DNA of 64,000 nt from Gari tellinella (lineage: Eukaryota; Mollusca; Bivalvia; Cardiida; Psammobiidae): positions 12,919,027 to 12,983,026 of the forward strand of contig OV277858.1 in NCBI GenBank assembly GCA_922989275.2. Reading direction: 5' to 3'. Below the pieces are notes generated by a model, which was given only the letters and a program-made list of their open reading frames with translations, had not been told where the DNA came from and did not search any database. Shown piece by piece: positions 13,067 through 26,921 of this stretch (positions are counted from its first letter, which is position 1; every line of letters starts with the position of its first letter). A program made the position numbers and the translations under genes.

Positions 13067-14293
13067 AAAAACTGTTTTTCAATGTTATCATAGTTTTCCC
13101 CTAGCATACTGACAGTAGTTTCGAGGAAAACATCAAATGAATCCATGATCCGCTCTTGTTATACAGGTATAAATTTAATACCTCATTATACGGTTATAGA
13201 GGACCCCCATATTTAGTTCACAACATGTTGTCCGAGAATCGCGGTCAGCTGCAGTGAAAAGAGTCTTATATGACGGTTTAGATCCGGACAAACTCCCTGG
13301 TTGCGCTGAATATCATAAACTCGTTTATCAATAAAGAACTGATTTTAAATGACATTTACATTTGAAAATGCTGTCAAATGTGATGTCCACTACTATTCAT
13401 CGAATAGCCTCTAAGTTCGGTTTTGTCTATGTTAAAAGATTTGACCGATTTACTAACATCTGAACATGATTGTTATGTGGTCTTTTACGCATATGTTGGT
13501 GGTATATAATTTGAGACCTCTAGGTCTGCAACGTTTGCATAAACACTATTCATAGATTTACCGAAATGCAAAATGACAGACACCGCATACACAGATCAGA
13601 GAACCCCTTGATGGATCCTCTGGTCCGTGTCTCCAGTGTCTGCAAGAAAATCACTGATACTATTTATAGTATCACTGTTTTTATGTTTGTGTTTGTTTTG
13701 TGCACATCATGTTCACTCAGTTAAGGAGCTCTTGTGTTGGACGACCACATTCTTGGGGGCGCATATCGGATATCTAGTGATCAGAACGATGCTTAGCGTA
13801 AAAATTGGCTCTCTCTTTTGTCTGGCCCTGTATCTGGCTGCTACGCTGTATTTTGATCAACCAAAGGGTCTCCTAAGCGGTGACCGCCCAATACATGATT
13901 GATCTACTTGTTCCACGTCACTATTGCTTTTATTTTATTACATATACCTAGTTTATGTATGTCAAACACGTCGTATATACATAATAGCCATGTTATATTC
14001 CTGGTTTGCTCACCGTTTATATCGCGTGTTGGTAAATAATTTCATTGAATAGTAAAGGGAGGTAATTGAATAACACATATCTATAGCAGTAAACCGCATG
14101 CATGTGAGTTAACTAATTACATTTAATTTCCTTCTGGGATTAAAAGTTTAAATTTGTTACACTTTGCGACTGGTTTTCAATGCATCGTATACTATCATTT
14201 ATATTATGACTGTTCCACCATTGACATAACTACATGTATACTTGTATAAAGCGAATGTGTACTGATAGGCCGCTGGCTTTTGTACTGAATAAA

Positions 14294-14295
<2 letters not shown>
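13067..14295. other. No gene recognised
   Basis: Contains a 91-codon hydrophobic frame (13627-13902, plus strand, non-AUG start) with no family match known to me; it is left uncalled. Confidence 0.35.
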
Positions 14296-15069
<774 letters not shown>

Positions 15070-15070
<1 letters not shown>

Positions 15071-15984
15071 ATGATTTATTGGCGCAATACTAGATTGACT
15101 CGGGTATCTTTAATCAGTAACCATTCATTTCCGTTTATTCACACATGATTGTTTATGTCAGGCAACGATTACAATGCAAATTTTTGTAAAGGACTTTTCA
15201 GTGTTATCAATCACTGTCAAATGTATATTGGTCTAACGGTCAATTAGACTGTGTTATCTATACTACTGATAGGTTTCGCTGGCCATTAATTTGCAGTGTC
15301 CCTTGTACAAAGAGTTTTTATTCCAACACGTCAGTGTCGTCTGTTAAACAAAACATCTGCTAACACTATCAAATTGTTTTTTTCCATATTTGAAGAAACA
15401 TAATCATTATGTCCAATTACTTAGATTCTGAACATGCTATACACTTTATAGTAAACACGTGGTTAAGCCTGGTTTGAATCCAAAAACGTTCATTTGTTTT
15501 ACAAGTCTAAATTGTTTGATTAACTGCTGTAATTAAAGAGGGTATTAGGACTTAACAACTGTCCTGCGAACAAAATGCTAATGATTGCAAAAACTCATAG
15601 ATACATTCACATTAAAGTATTGCCTAATCAAATTCACGAAAAGGAGTCTAATCACAACTTATTCAATGAGCTTGGTGATTATTACGTTAGTAATAGCAAA
15701 TTCTATTGAAATAATAATGATTCACTAATGTACCTGAAGTCTAGCTGATATATAGATACATTAAATTAGTCGAATTTTTAGAATAAATAATGAAAACATG
15801 ATAAAAAATAGTTACTACCATAAAAAAGATAAAAACACACACGGAAATATTATTTTCACCGATATATTATGATGGAAATTATGTTAAAAAAACAAAACCA
15901 CATACATTGTTTACAACATCGAGCCATTCTTCTCAATTTTTTAGAAGCAGCAATCTTGACCAAATTTATGTTCACCACTTGTTT
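15070..15984 (+). repeat. Long dispersed repeat, copy B (truncated)
   Basis: Matches the first 900 bp of copies A and C, then breaks after TTCACCACTTGTTT, where A and C continue with TGC. A new CTAT tract begins at the break, followed by copy C from its first base. Copy C with its microsatellite may have inserted into B, or the array may have formed by recombination in the microsatellite. Confidence 0.85.
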
Positions 15985-16418
<434 letters not shown>

Positions 16419-16420
16419 AT

Positions 16421-19400
16421 AATGATTTATTGGCGCAATACTAGATTGACTTGGGTATCTATAATCAGTTACCATTCATTTCCGTTTATTCACACGTGAT
16501 TGTATATGTCAAGCAACGATTACAGGGACAGTTAAAATGCATTTTTTTGTAAAGGACTTTTCAGTGTTATTAATCACTGTCAAATGTACAAAGAGTTTTT
16601 CTTCCAACACGTCAGTGTCGTCTGTTAAACAAAACGTCTGCTAACACTCTCAAATTGTTTTTTTCCATATTTGTAGAAACATGATCATTATGTCAAATTA
16701 CTTAGATTCTAAACATGCTACACACTTTATAGTAAACACGTGGTTGAGCCTGGTTTGAATCCAAAAATGTTAATTTGTTTTACAAGTCTAAATTGATTGA
16801 TCAACTGTAATTAAAGAGGGTATTAGGACTTAACAACTGTCAGCGAACAAAATGCTAATGATTGCAAAAACTCATAGATACATTCACATTAAAGTATTGC
16901 CTAATCGAATGCAAACTTGTTTCGAATGCAGATTGATTCAGAATAAGGAGTCTAATGACAACTTATTCAATGAGCTTGGTGATTATTACGTTTCCATTAT
17001 AGTAATCGCAAATTCTATAAAAATGATGATGATTCACTAAATAAATAACTGAAGTTTAGCTGATATATAAATACATTAAACTAGCCGAATTTTAGAATAA
17101 ATAAGGCAAACATGATACAAAATAGATACTACCATAAAAAAGATAAAAACACATACGGAAATAATATTTTCACCGATATATTATGATGGAAATTCTGTTA
17201 AAAAACAAAACCATCGAGCCATTCTCTTCAATTGTTTAGAAGCAGGAATTTTGTCCATATTTATGTTCATCACTTGTTTTGCATTATAAAATATTTTATT
17301 AAAATAATATTGATATAACGATAAACTACAATATTAACAAAAGACAACTAGTTTATCAAATGCTTCAAACCAAAGTTGTTGAACGCAATACAACGTCTGT
17401 AAATAAGAAATTACATTTAAATGTTAACAGCGACGACGTCACGACGTCGTGTTTATGCAGAGTAATATCCCCTTTTTATAATGACGTCATGATGTCGCAT
17501 ATAAATCGGTTGTTTTTTATGTTTATGTAATAATAAAATATATTAAATCAGGCATGTAAGTAAATCATATATTTATTCATATATACATATATCCTTACAA
17601 TCTTGCTTGCAGAATTTGTACAACAGTATCAGACACTACAACCATATAAATACGTCTATACTAATTATATCAAGTACATTGAGTAACTATCCGAAAACTG
17701 TCATATCAAAAGACATATTAAGGTGTCTTTATAGTTTTAAAACTGCAAACATTGTGTTTTTAACCTTTTTTCCGATTTTGATAGCCGACATTCTGTTCTA
17801 CATTTTACCAAAATCTCAAAAACCAAACCAAACGCATTACACGGCTATCTGATCAATAAATCACACCTCATTAAGCACTCCGTAGTCCAGCCACGTGACC
17901 ACCTAGAGGCGTTCTACAGCTGCTGTTGCGTGATTTATGGGTCTCGCATGTTAAAATCATTATTGAATTATGATTGATATATTTTAATAAGGGTGGAGCT
18001 AAGGAAAATCGCTTATGAAATATGTGTCTTCTTATTGGTTGAAACAAAAAAGACATAGTTGAACCCCGGGGGTATTCGCACTGTGTCAGACAGTCAAAAT
18101 GACACGCTTATCAGTTAATTGACGTTTTCGGCACCTCCTTATTTTCAAACACGCCGCATCTTTGGACAACGATTGTGTTCGCGGTAGGGGTCTGATTTTC
18201 ATGCGGTTTAAAGCAGATGAAAGGGTATTATCTTCTCTAGTGAACCGTGTCTCAGAATGTTGATGAGATTCTCCAGCTGTTTACAGCAAAGCATTACGTA
18301 ATAGAAATCGACTTTAAACGGTAAAATAACTTTGATGTTACTTAATAATAGTTGGAAGGGGAATTTTAAAAATCTGAGACACGGATCCCTAGATATGTTA
18401 CTGAAGTGTATTATGGGCAATTTTAAAGGCGTTACAAATTAAGACGGCTTTGAAATCGCTGTTTGATTTTTTTTTAAATTTGTCTTATAAAATCGTAAAA
18501 AAATAAAATATTTTTTTAAAAAAGACATTTTGTGGTGACATGTGTACCACTTAAACCATTCAGCTATAAAATGGGGGAATAAATTATAAATCATGATGAT
18601 AAATAAGAAAAATCCGCTTGCAGTATCGAAACTATAAAGCTACCTTAAAAGCATAGCAGTTAATCAGACTAAATACGTGTCAGCATTAAATACTCAAGCA
18701 GGAAACGCAACACAAACAATACACCCACCTCACAAGCAGAACACACACACGGTCATACCATAACAAACTCACACTCATGCACATGCATATACACACACGC
18801 GGAATACCATTCCTTCATCTACACACTAAATAGAAAACAACACGCAAGTCAAACATAAAGCAAACGGAACATAGAAGGCCGCCTTGGTACGGTCAGTAGC
18901 AATCAATAATTAATTATAAACTAATTATTAATAACCACTGGGGGTTAAACCTTGGTTTAGGGGCGCCCAACCTCACTCTTATCTCCTATGTTCACCTATA
19001 AAGACGAACAGTGTACATAAAATTTAAACCCTGTTCCACAACCTTACAATAAAAAAGAGAGCCAACAGAATAAGTAAATACATGTAAAACATGTAACAAA
19101 TATTCTATGACAAGAAGATTATTAGTAACACGAGAAAGAATTAAACATTCAATCCCGTGCTAAAAAAGCCTACTATTGCAACGGACAAATTGTACTCAAG
19201 CGACGAATCCGTAGTCACGAGTAACTGTAAGACATGGATGAGTTCAATGTTGACAGAGAGGGAGAGTTGGATCATAATTTTATTTAGGAAATATCTAATA
19301 ACTCTAGAAATAAAGAACTCTTCCAAATAATTAATAATTACCTCAAAGATGAATGAATGTTTTAAAAATACCAAACTGATAAATAGCAAACGCAAATCAC

Positions 19401-19892
19401 TGAAGCTAAAATGAATTCTAATCAACACCAAATTTCACCAATGCATGTGTCGAGTTAAGAAATGGTCTTCGTTGTTTTTACTTTCAAAGGGTAAACTCAT
19501 CAAATGCTTTAGTAAAATCTTCGCCCTATTGCTAGAGTACTCTATCTCAATTTTTGAAAAAACTGATTTTTTTTGTATCACTGGATGTGTCTTTACGCGC
19601 TCTACCATATATATAGATTTTATGTCATGGAAAAAGTTACCGCGTAAAATCATGCTCTATCTTTAATGGGTAAAGCGGTACTTTAATGAATCGAAGTCGA
19701 ATAAGAGGAATATCTGTTTTACGTCAAAGCTGAGTATGCATGCAAATGGTAAAGTCTATTAAACATAATTGAAAGTATTTTGTTTGTCTCAGAAAATCAA
19801 TTTAACGATGTTCAACTGTATTTATTGTTGGATCTAGAAAAAGGGCCTATAAAGCATTTAACAGTTTAACTGTAAATTTAACCTTAAGGATG
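16421..19892 (+). repeat. Long dispersed repeat, copy C
   Basis: Aligned with copy A from AATGATTTATTGG to TTAACCTTAAG. It contains the TTAA-flanked insertion 17722-18644 and a CA-rich block (18672-18890) that is also found at 24068-24345 and 31027-31260. Short frames in it (for example 19445-19666) are not conserved between copies. Confidence 0.85.
17722..18644. mobile_element. 923-bp TTAA-targeted insertion with terminal inverted repeats
   Basis: Copy A reads ACATATTAAAAGCA without a gap (about 2165-2180). Here the same site holds 923 bp bounded by TTAA on both sides (17718-17721, 18645-18648). The ends GGTGTCTTTATAGTTTT and AAACTATAAAGCTACC form an imperfect inverted repeat. An exact TTAA duplication is known for the piggyBac and Kolobok superfamilies; there is no transposase, so it would be non-autonomous. 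A secondary inverted repeat CCGTGTCTCAGA / TCTGAGACACGG lies at about 18246 and 18372. Small minus-strand frames inside are not called. Confidence 0.85.
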
Positions 19893-20982
19893 TCGGTCTG
19901 TCTTTTTGAGCATTATGAAATTTCCGAATAATTTTACTAACACGTTTTCAAAAAAATGGTAAGAACTCATTTTTGGTGAAGGCATACAGTAATAAAACAC
20001 TATTTTCCCGGGGGAAAAATGGATTTTCGTTCCGGAAGGGACTTTTCAAGTTTTATGTCCTATTTGTAGCTAACAGCATACACTGTTTTCATAGGTAGGT
20101 TGTATTTTGTTACATCCGATTTCATTTCAATTTCTCAGAATATAAGCATGAAAGTAATGCGGTAGTAATAAAGATTCGGCTCGCCGGTAATAAAGCTTCG
20201 GCTCATCAAAAGTAAGTATAATCCTAGGTTGCAGATCGTAATATCAATCAACTAATTAACCAATCAAACAAATAACATCTGCAAGTCTGTGACAATTTGT
20301 TCTGGGCTATCTCGCAACTCGGCATCTCATCTCATATTATGATCTAGATCCAAACTGAACAAATGAAACGAAAATTTAGCTGTAAAGCATTTTGGATCCT
20401 GATGAGATCCTAGCTACTCGGCGTTTCATTTATATCTAAATGTGTGTCAAAACTATAAAGAAAGTAAAATTTGAATAATTCTAAGGTGTCAAAAAGTTTG
20501 GATTATGATGCAGTGCCGATCTAGACGGCGTCTGATCAAGATTCAAACTGATTGCATAGGAATTCAGGTGAAAGAAATTCTAACATATATCAAACAGTTG
20601 CGACGTTCTGATTATTTATTGGAGTTTGACTAAATGCATAATACATGAAAGTGAGACAAATGTAAGGCATGTCGCACGTATTGCAAACTGTGTAGGCGCA
20701 TATTAGCTGTCGTTCCTCAAATACGGCGCCTTTTCAGGATCGATACTGTTTTCAGTGACATAGAAATAAATATAGCTGATTCTTGTGAGATACTCAGTAT
20801 ATGAACTGTATCAATGCTTATATCCAGATAATAGCTCAGAGTTACAGCTGTATCAGTTACTCGGCGTCTGATCTGGATCTAGGCTTTGAAAATACAATTA
20901 TAGTGTACACAGTAGGAATATCGTTACTCCGTGCGGTATATATGCTTAGTAAAATAAATCTGGATATATATTGGAAACATTT
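19893..20982. other. No gene; small repeats
   Basis: Contains a two-unit direct repeat of GTAATAAAG-TTCGGCTC (20163-20212). It also has decayed palindromes built on TTTGGAT(C/T) and GATCNAGAC/GGCGTCTGATC (20330-20420, 20495-20560, 20850-20890), which resemble the element at 47158-47222. Confidence 0.5.
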
Positions 20983-21298
20983 TGATTTGTATCGTTTTAA
21001 TCCAATTGCATTCTACTTATTCATACTTAAAGTTGAATGAAAAATACACCGTTAGAAAGGGAATTAAATTGTCTACAAATTCTACATTTACACATTCATG
21101 CTTTTGTGAAGGAAACAAGCAGTTATAATGACTTGAAAACAACAGGTGCAATAAATCTAAGTGTCAGTAATAAAAAAAATGGAAATATGTTGACTTGTAT
21201 CGTTTTAACCGAGTGGTATTCTACTTATTCATATTTCATATTTCAAATTGTATGACAAATACACCGTTAGAAAGGGAGTTAAATGTTCTTCAAACTTT
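20983..21298 (+). repeat. Direct repeat pair of ~110 bp
   Basis: 20983-21092 and 21190-21298 share TTGTATCGTTTTAA, TTCTACTTATTCATA and ACACCGTTAGAAAGGGA in the same order, about 206 bp apart. Overlapping reading frames in both copies encode similar short peptides only because of the duplication. Confidence 0.7.
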
Positions 21299-21593
21299 AC
21301 AAACACGCGTCAAATTCACACTAAATTTCCAATATTTCCAATTAGATGTATTGGTGAGAGTGTGTACTCTTATCAGTCAGAGACAGGCTATAGATAGCCA
21401 AATAACTCTTATCTATATCACTGACATATACGCCTACGAGGCTATTGCTATCATGTAAAGTATTAACATTTAAAGAATAACAAATTTCAGAGTAATGTGG
21501 ATACAACTTATTGACATATATATGTATACTCTTTGTCTTACCAAAATCAGTTGTGTAAGTCTAATAGATATTGTATATCTTTTCCAACCAGGT

Positions 21594-21884
21594 CATGGAA
21601 AAGAAACATCTAGAAACTTACGAGTAATAGTGTCACACTACACAAAAACAAAACCATATACAGGCGAGTGTCAAACCCGCGATGTCAAACCCGCCTGTAA
21701 ATGTGGCTCTAGAGACCACTGTCCAACCATTAGACAATGTATTATATGGAAAAATGATAAAGATAGTAATACTACAATAAAAAGGGTCACATTAGCGACC
21801 AATAAAACGATTGATTATAACCCTTACATACTGAATATTAAGAATTTACATAACATTCAGTGTCTCGCTTGGACTTTAGAATAA
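21594..21884 (+). pseudogene. Possible exon of unrecognised Cys-rich protein
   Basis: An acceptor-like sequence CTTTTCCAACCAG precedes about 97 open codons ending in TAA. The peptide is hydrophilic, with a cysteine cluster CxCx5Cx5C about one third in and a KTKPYTGEC segment before it. It does not look like repeat-derived low complexity. I recognise no family, there is no convincing upstream exon, and the reading could be chance. A second open segment, 21943-22155, follows in another frame. Confidence 0.25.
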
Positions 21885-22549
21885 TTGTGTCAATTTATAA
21901 TGTCCTACCGGTACCGTGTTCTTATAAAAAAATATTAAAGAAGTGACAGATATTTTTTTGAAGAATGCAACTGGACTCGCATCTCTGATGTATGGTGGAA
22001 GAGTGCTCCAGAACGTTTATACTGCATGCATGAAACTTATATCTCCAAACTTCACCAAACAACTTATCGGTACAACTAGCGATACTGATTCACTCGCAGA
22101 CCGCAACTCTCTTCGAGGTTTATACAACGTCAATCATACTGACAATGTACCTTGATGAATCATATTTGACATGGCTTTGTATATGAGAGTGTGAATGTTG
22201 AATTAAATTATGTGTTGAACTTGAAGCAAGTGAACTTCCTTCAAGGCTGGAGTGATGTGATTGTACCGAGGAGTCCTTGTCATATTGCAGTCTGTGGCAG
22301 AAGTCAATTTTCGATGTGACTAAATAACTACTAGTATGACCTATCTGACTCGCAACTGTGCGTAATTAGACCTGCACACAGCGTGACTGTACTGTGACAT
22401 ATCCATTTGGAATAAAATATAGCACCAATAGTATTCACACACATTGTAGGTTTGTTTTTAAAGTTTCCCAATTGAACGTAAAAGTCTTCAGGTATGTTAA
22501 CCTTTTTTATGTGAAACAGTATGGTCTCCGTTTTGTAAGTGGTCAGCTT

Positions 22550-23120
22550 CATCATAATATGGTGCATCCATGAGACTTTGTCTTTTGAGACATCCTTCGA
22601 TTGTTGAGACGGCTACTTGTGGCAAGATGTGTCTTTAGGCTTGAATGGCATGTATCACTTTGAATCATCTGCATAGAAATGATGATCCAGATCATGAGTT
22701 TAAATTTAGCCGACATATTTCGTGTACAATATGATACTTCAAACAATCGTCTACTGCCTGTACATTTCTCTCAATTAATGCAATTCATTTATAAGTTTCA
22801 GTGAAGTCATCCAATGACATTGCTTGAAGATCCGTCATTATTTAATCAATGTTCATGATGTTTGAATTTCTCATCCAACATCTCCAAATTTCTAATACAG
22901 TCTTTAATTATTGGTATAATGTTTTTTTTAATAAAGTTCTTATGCAGACAGTGACCTTTCTATGTGTTTCACTTATATTTTCTAGGTGTTTCACTTGACT
23001 TTTCTGGTTATCACCTAAAATCAGTCCTAGCACACCAAGCGTTTTCTCCATTTTTTCTCGATCTTCCTTTGGTATTTGCTGCTTTGCCCATGAAAGAGCA
23101 TTGTTTGGATAACCAGACAT
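22550..23120 (-). pseudogene. Decayed helical protein gene, unrecognised
   Basis: From an ATG at 23120 the minus strand encodes about 65 mostly helical, charged residues (MSGYPNNALSWAKQQIPKED and on). At an 8-A run near 22925 the plausible continuation moves to another frame (KNIIPIIKDCIRNLEM). Further protein-like stretches (MSLDDFTETYK, RNVQAVDDCLKYHIV) follow in shifting frames with stops. The pattern fits a pseudogene with indels or a retro-copy. No domain was recognised. Confidence 0.35.
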
Positions 23121-23129
23121 TTTTTAAGT

Positions 23130-24067
23130 GAAGACGTTTGGTAAGTACGTGGTGTTTAGGATCGATAGGGTAGCTTGATCCCGTAAGCATTTTTACATTT
23201 TAGTGCTTTTTACTCTAGCGCATGGCGATAATGATCATAATTGATTGCGGCCATTATAGTAATAAAAAGAAGAAGAAAGAAGTTTAGATAAAAGCTGATT
23301 AGCAACTAATCTTAATGTACTTTTGCAATATGGGGGATATTTGATCTACCTGCTTGTAATACACACTTATCAAATTAATTAATGTACTCTAGGAAATAAC
23401 GTATGTATCTTTTGCTAAAACTGTGTAGCATGAGTTGTCTTCCCAGTCTAAAAATGTAGAAAAAAACAAATCCTTAGTAAATCTTATTTTACTCAGGAAT
23501 GTAAGGAATGCTAGCAGGATATTGAAATATGTTAACTAGCAATATCACACGTAAGTGGTTGATCGGTTACAAACACAAACTGATTAAACAAATGTATGTG
23601 TTTTTTAATCTTGTTTTTGATATGCACTTAGTACCTGTGCTTTTCTTTCTTCTATTAAAGTCGTTGTTTCTGCTTCACTCACTTCTTATTGATTTGCGCG
23701 TACCTTACCTTTAAGACTATTATATCTCTCTGCATGACCCTTGAAATCAAATCCCACAAAACTGTTTAACTTACTATCAGCCCCATCTGTCATATGTATA
23801 ATCCACTATAATAATAATGCCTATATGTTGTACCATCCTGTAATATTAACGGTATATTTTTTATCTGTACTTATTTACCCCCAAACCATGCAGGAATACA
23901 CACAATGTATTAGTTTTACGCATGCCCACAAATAATAGCATCAACCTTTTCCTAGATGTACCTAAAAACATGCAAGTATACTGACTATATACTAGTTTTG
24001 CACATGAAGGCAAATAAATGTCATCTACCACTGATGTATCTGCGTTTAAACATGTAATACTACTCCC
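23130..24067. other. No gene recognised
   Basis: AT-rich sequence with frames no longer than about 65 codons and no recognisable domain. Confidence 0.4.
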
Positions 24068-24345
24068 TTAATAAATACGAAAAAGACTCAAGCAGGAAAC
24101 GTAACACGAACCATACACCCACCTCTCAAGCAGAACACACACACACACACAGTCATACCATTACACCCACCTCTCAAGCAGAACACACACTCACACAGTC
24201 ATACCATAACACACACACACACGCACGCAATATCATTTCTTCATCCACACACTAAATAGAAAACACGTCAGACAAACATAAAGCAAAGTGAACATAGGAG
24301 CCCGCCTTGGTACGGTCAGTAGCAATCAATAATTAATTATAAATT
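24068..24345 (+). repeat. CA-rich dispersed repeat R1, short copy
   Basis: Begins AATAAATACGAAAAAGACTC and ends near TAATTATAAATTAA. It matches 31027-31310 and the CA-rich block of copy C (18690-18915), including GCCTTGGTACGGTCAG and several (CA)n runs. Confidence 0.75.
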
Positions 24346-24895
24346 AATAGTTTGGAATGGATCTAATTCTTTCTCAGGTGGACATTGTGGTGGTAGTTAA
24401 TTATTCACATGATTTGTCTCTGCATTGCTGTCTAAGTGTTTCCATGTTTCACAAAGCAACTGTCAGACGGCAAACCCAGTAATACCACATTATACAAGTG
24501 TGTTTTTGTGAAATCTGTGATTTTTGCGTACCCGTTTTTATCTTGTAAACAGTGCGATTCTTTATTTTTTTCTCCTCAAATGGATTGTGTATCTGACTCT
24601 ATGTCTGCGCAGCATTCAAATAGTCCATTTTTTAACAACTATGTTTGTCTGATCTTTGTTGTTTATATATGTTCAAGTCACTCATAGACATCTTCAACTA
24701 CAAGTTGTATTGTATATCTAATATGCATTAAAATGTAATAACAACATAAGATCAGATTGCTGTAGCATGCTGATATTTTTTCATCTTGCTTAACCATTGC
24801 TTAACCATTTTTGTAGCAATACTGCGGTATTGCTTATAATACACGACACAAGTATTTTATATTGATTTTGTTTTGATACATTTTTCCCATTGTTT

Positions 24896-24965
24896 TTACA
24901 TTGTAATCCACCCTGGTTACATTGTAATCTATTATGATTACATTGCAATTCACAATGATTATATA
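24896..24965 (+). repeat. Short tandem repeat TTACATTGTAATC
   Basis: Three to four imperfect units of about 22 bp, each with TTACATTG(T/C)AAT. Each unit is partly palindromic. Confidence 0.65.
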
Positions 24966-25200
24966 TTTAACAATGCTAGAAGCAAATCATTTAACTCATA
25001 GCTTTTTTAAAGCTTCTGTCTCTAGGTTTCTATCGTTTGAATCTAAGATAGTTTTATATATAACAAATAAATTGTTTTTGTAAAAATAAAATGGTTAAAA
25101 CTAAACTTAGATTTAAACACATATAGGATATTAAAAATCTAAAAGCTTTTTATCTGCATCAAAAGTGCAGAACAATATATAATGTCGGCTGGAGTAATTG

Positions 25201-25390
25201 AAAAAAATAGGATGATGTGCAGGATAGAAAACCTGCAATTGTTACAAAACAAGAGCCTGAAAATATAAATACGGAATTAAAACGTGTTATGGAATCTGTA
25301 TCTGATGTACAACTTACAGAACTTGTAGTGGAAGAGGTCTATGCAAGACTTGAACAGATAGATAAAAACTGTCGGATGAGTAATAACTGA
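25201..25390 (+). pseudogene. Possible terminal coding exon, unrecognised
   Basis: Open frame ending in TGA at 25388-25390. Its composition is strongly protein-like: a basic/proline segment, then a predicted amphipathic helix (VMESVSDVQLTELVVEEVYA). An AG precedes the open segment but lacks a pyrimidine tract. It resembles the C-terminal tail of a larger protein or transposase. I cannot name a family and no upstream exon was found. Confidence 0.3.
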
Positions 25391-26129
25391 TAAACATCTC
25401 CAATTCAATACTTCTTTATTTACCGATTACTTCCTTTACTTCATCTTGTTCTCAAACCCTCAAACTTGTTTATTCTATGAAACCTCACGTATATGACGTA
25501 AGTACGTGCGACGTATATGCAGCTGCGCCACGACGTCGGTCGGTGTTACGCGTTCCCGACATACTCTGGGCCTCTAAATGTTTGCAACATTTACTGCATA
25601 AAGGAATTAGAAAATGTGCAAGTCCTTCGTTTAATCCAATTATTACTTTCCAACCTATCACTCAATTTTATCACAATATTCATCCTTTCGCTAAATCTCA
25701 TCTATCAAAGACTTTTGAAATGAAGTAATAAAGTTTTGGAAGAAAATTAAACTTTTCTGCCACTGAATTTTAATTACAAATGTTTCTAGCTATTCGTTTC
25801 TATTCTATAATTTCAAGTGGGTAGAGTTTCACGATTGGGCTGTTCGTAACATCAGAATCAGTTCGGATTTTTGCAAAAGAGATATATTACAACTGTGCAG
25901 AAAGTTTAAAAGGCTTTTTTTAAATCATATCGAGTGACTGTCGAACATCTCATTGCCAATCTCGAGTCTTACAAAGCAGTGAACTACATACATGCATTTT
26001 AGAACGAACTGTGCCCCTATATGTCGGTCTTATAGATCTGCAAGCTGAAATATACTAGATTAAATTATTACCATACTACTTATCTTTGGTAGTTTAACTC
26101 ATTAATCGTCTTAGCTACCGATTAAGTAA
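25391..26129. other. No gene recognised
   Basis: Two overlapping frames (25477-25728, 25517-25723) are open in different phases and show no domain, so neither is called. Confidence 0.35.
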
Positions 26130-26670
26130 CCCGTACATCTTGGAACCTGACCTGAATGGGTACAATTTCACCAAAATTCGTGAGCATGTGATAATTGACA
26201 TGCCTTTTAAAGTTCGGTTTACCTTCTGCTTGTTATGCACTTGTCGTCTGCAAAACTTTGTTGTAACAATTCTCAATTTTCTGCATTTTTGTAAAGACAA
26301 TATCAGCAGAATGCCAAACAGTTTGGCACAAATGAGCCGCAGCGTCATGCGGGGTTTCGTCTGGATCCAAACTGTTTGCAACAGTTATAACAAATACACC
26401 CGCAACAGGCAGTAGGTTAACCCATCGTCACATATAAACTCGGGTATTTACGAATTTAATGTATTCCTGCTTTGAAGAACATAATTCCAGCTGTTATTAG
26501 ACAATAAGCCGACGAAAAGAAAATAGACGATATATACAACTGAAACAGAATGAGGCCCGACTGGTTTGAGACACCCCTTTCAAACTAGTCACGTACCGTT
26601 ACATGCTACTCGCAACTAAGCGGCGAAAATAGTTTATTTCTCCGATAAACCTAACGGCAAATATACAGTT
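26130..26670 (-). repeat. Dispersed repeat R3, inverted copy
   Basis: Reverse complement of 12520-13066. It starts at CCGTACATCTTGGAACCTGA and ends near CGATAAACCTAA. The frames of 88-91 codons on both strands here are not conserved in the other copy. Confidence 0.75.
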
Positions 26671-26921
26671 AAACACTTTTCACTCTGGTGTTTGTTTGCA
26701 TACTAGTATACATGTTCACCTGAATTCTACATTCTCAACTGTTTTGCAGCAATACAATATGAGTTACCTCCCTTTTTACAAATGTTTAAAGCACAGTCGA
26801 TATATCTCTCTGTTCTACGAAGTTCGATTATTTATGTCATTATGAAATATGAGTAATAAATAGTACCGCACAGACGTGGTTTACATCCTTAATGTATAAC
26901 TAAACTACAATACTCAGTATA

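Noticed and set aside
13627..13902. 91-codon hydrophobic frame as a small membrane protein
   Set aside because: Non-AUG start, no upstream signals and no homologue known to me; chance is likelier.
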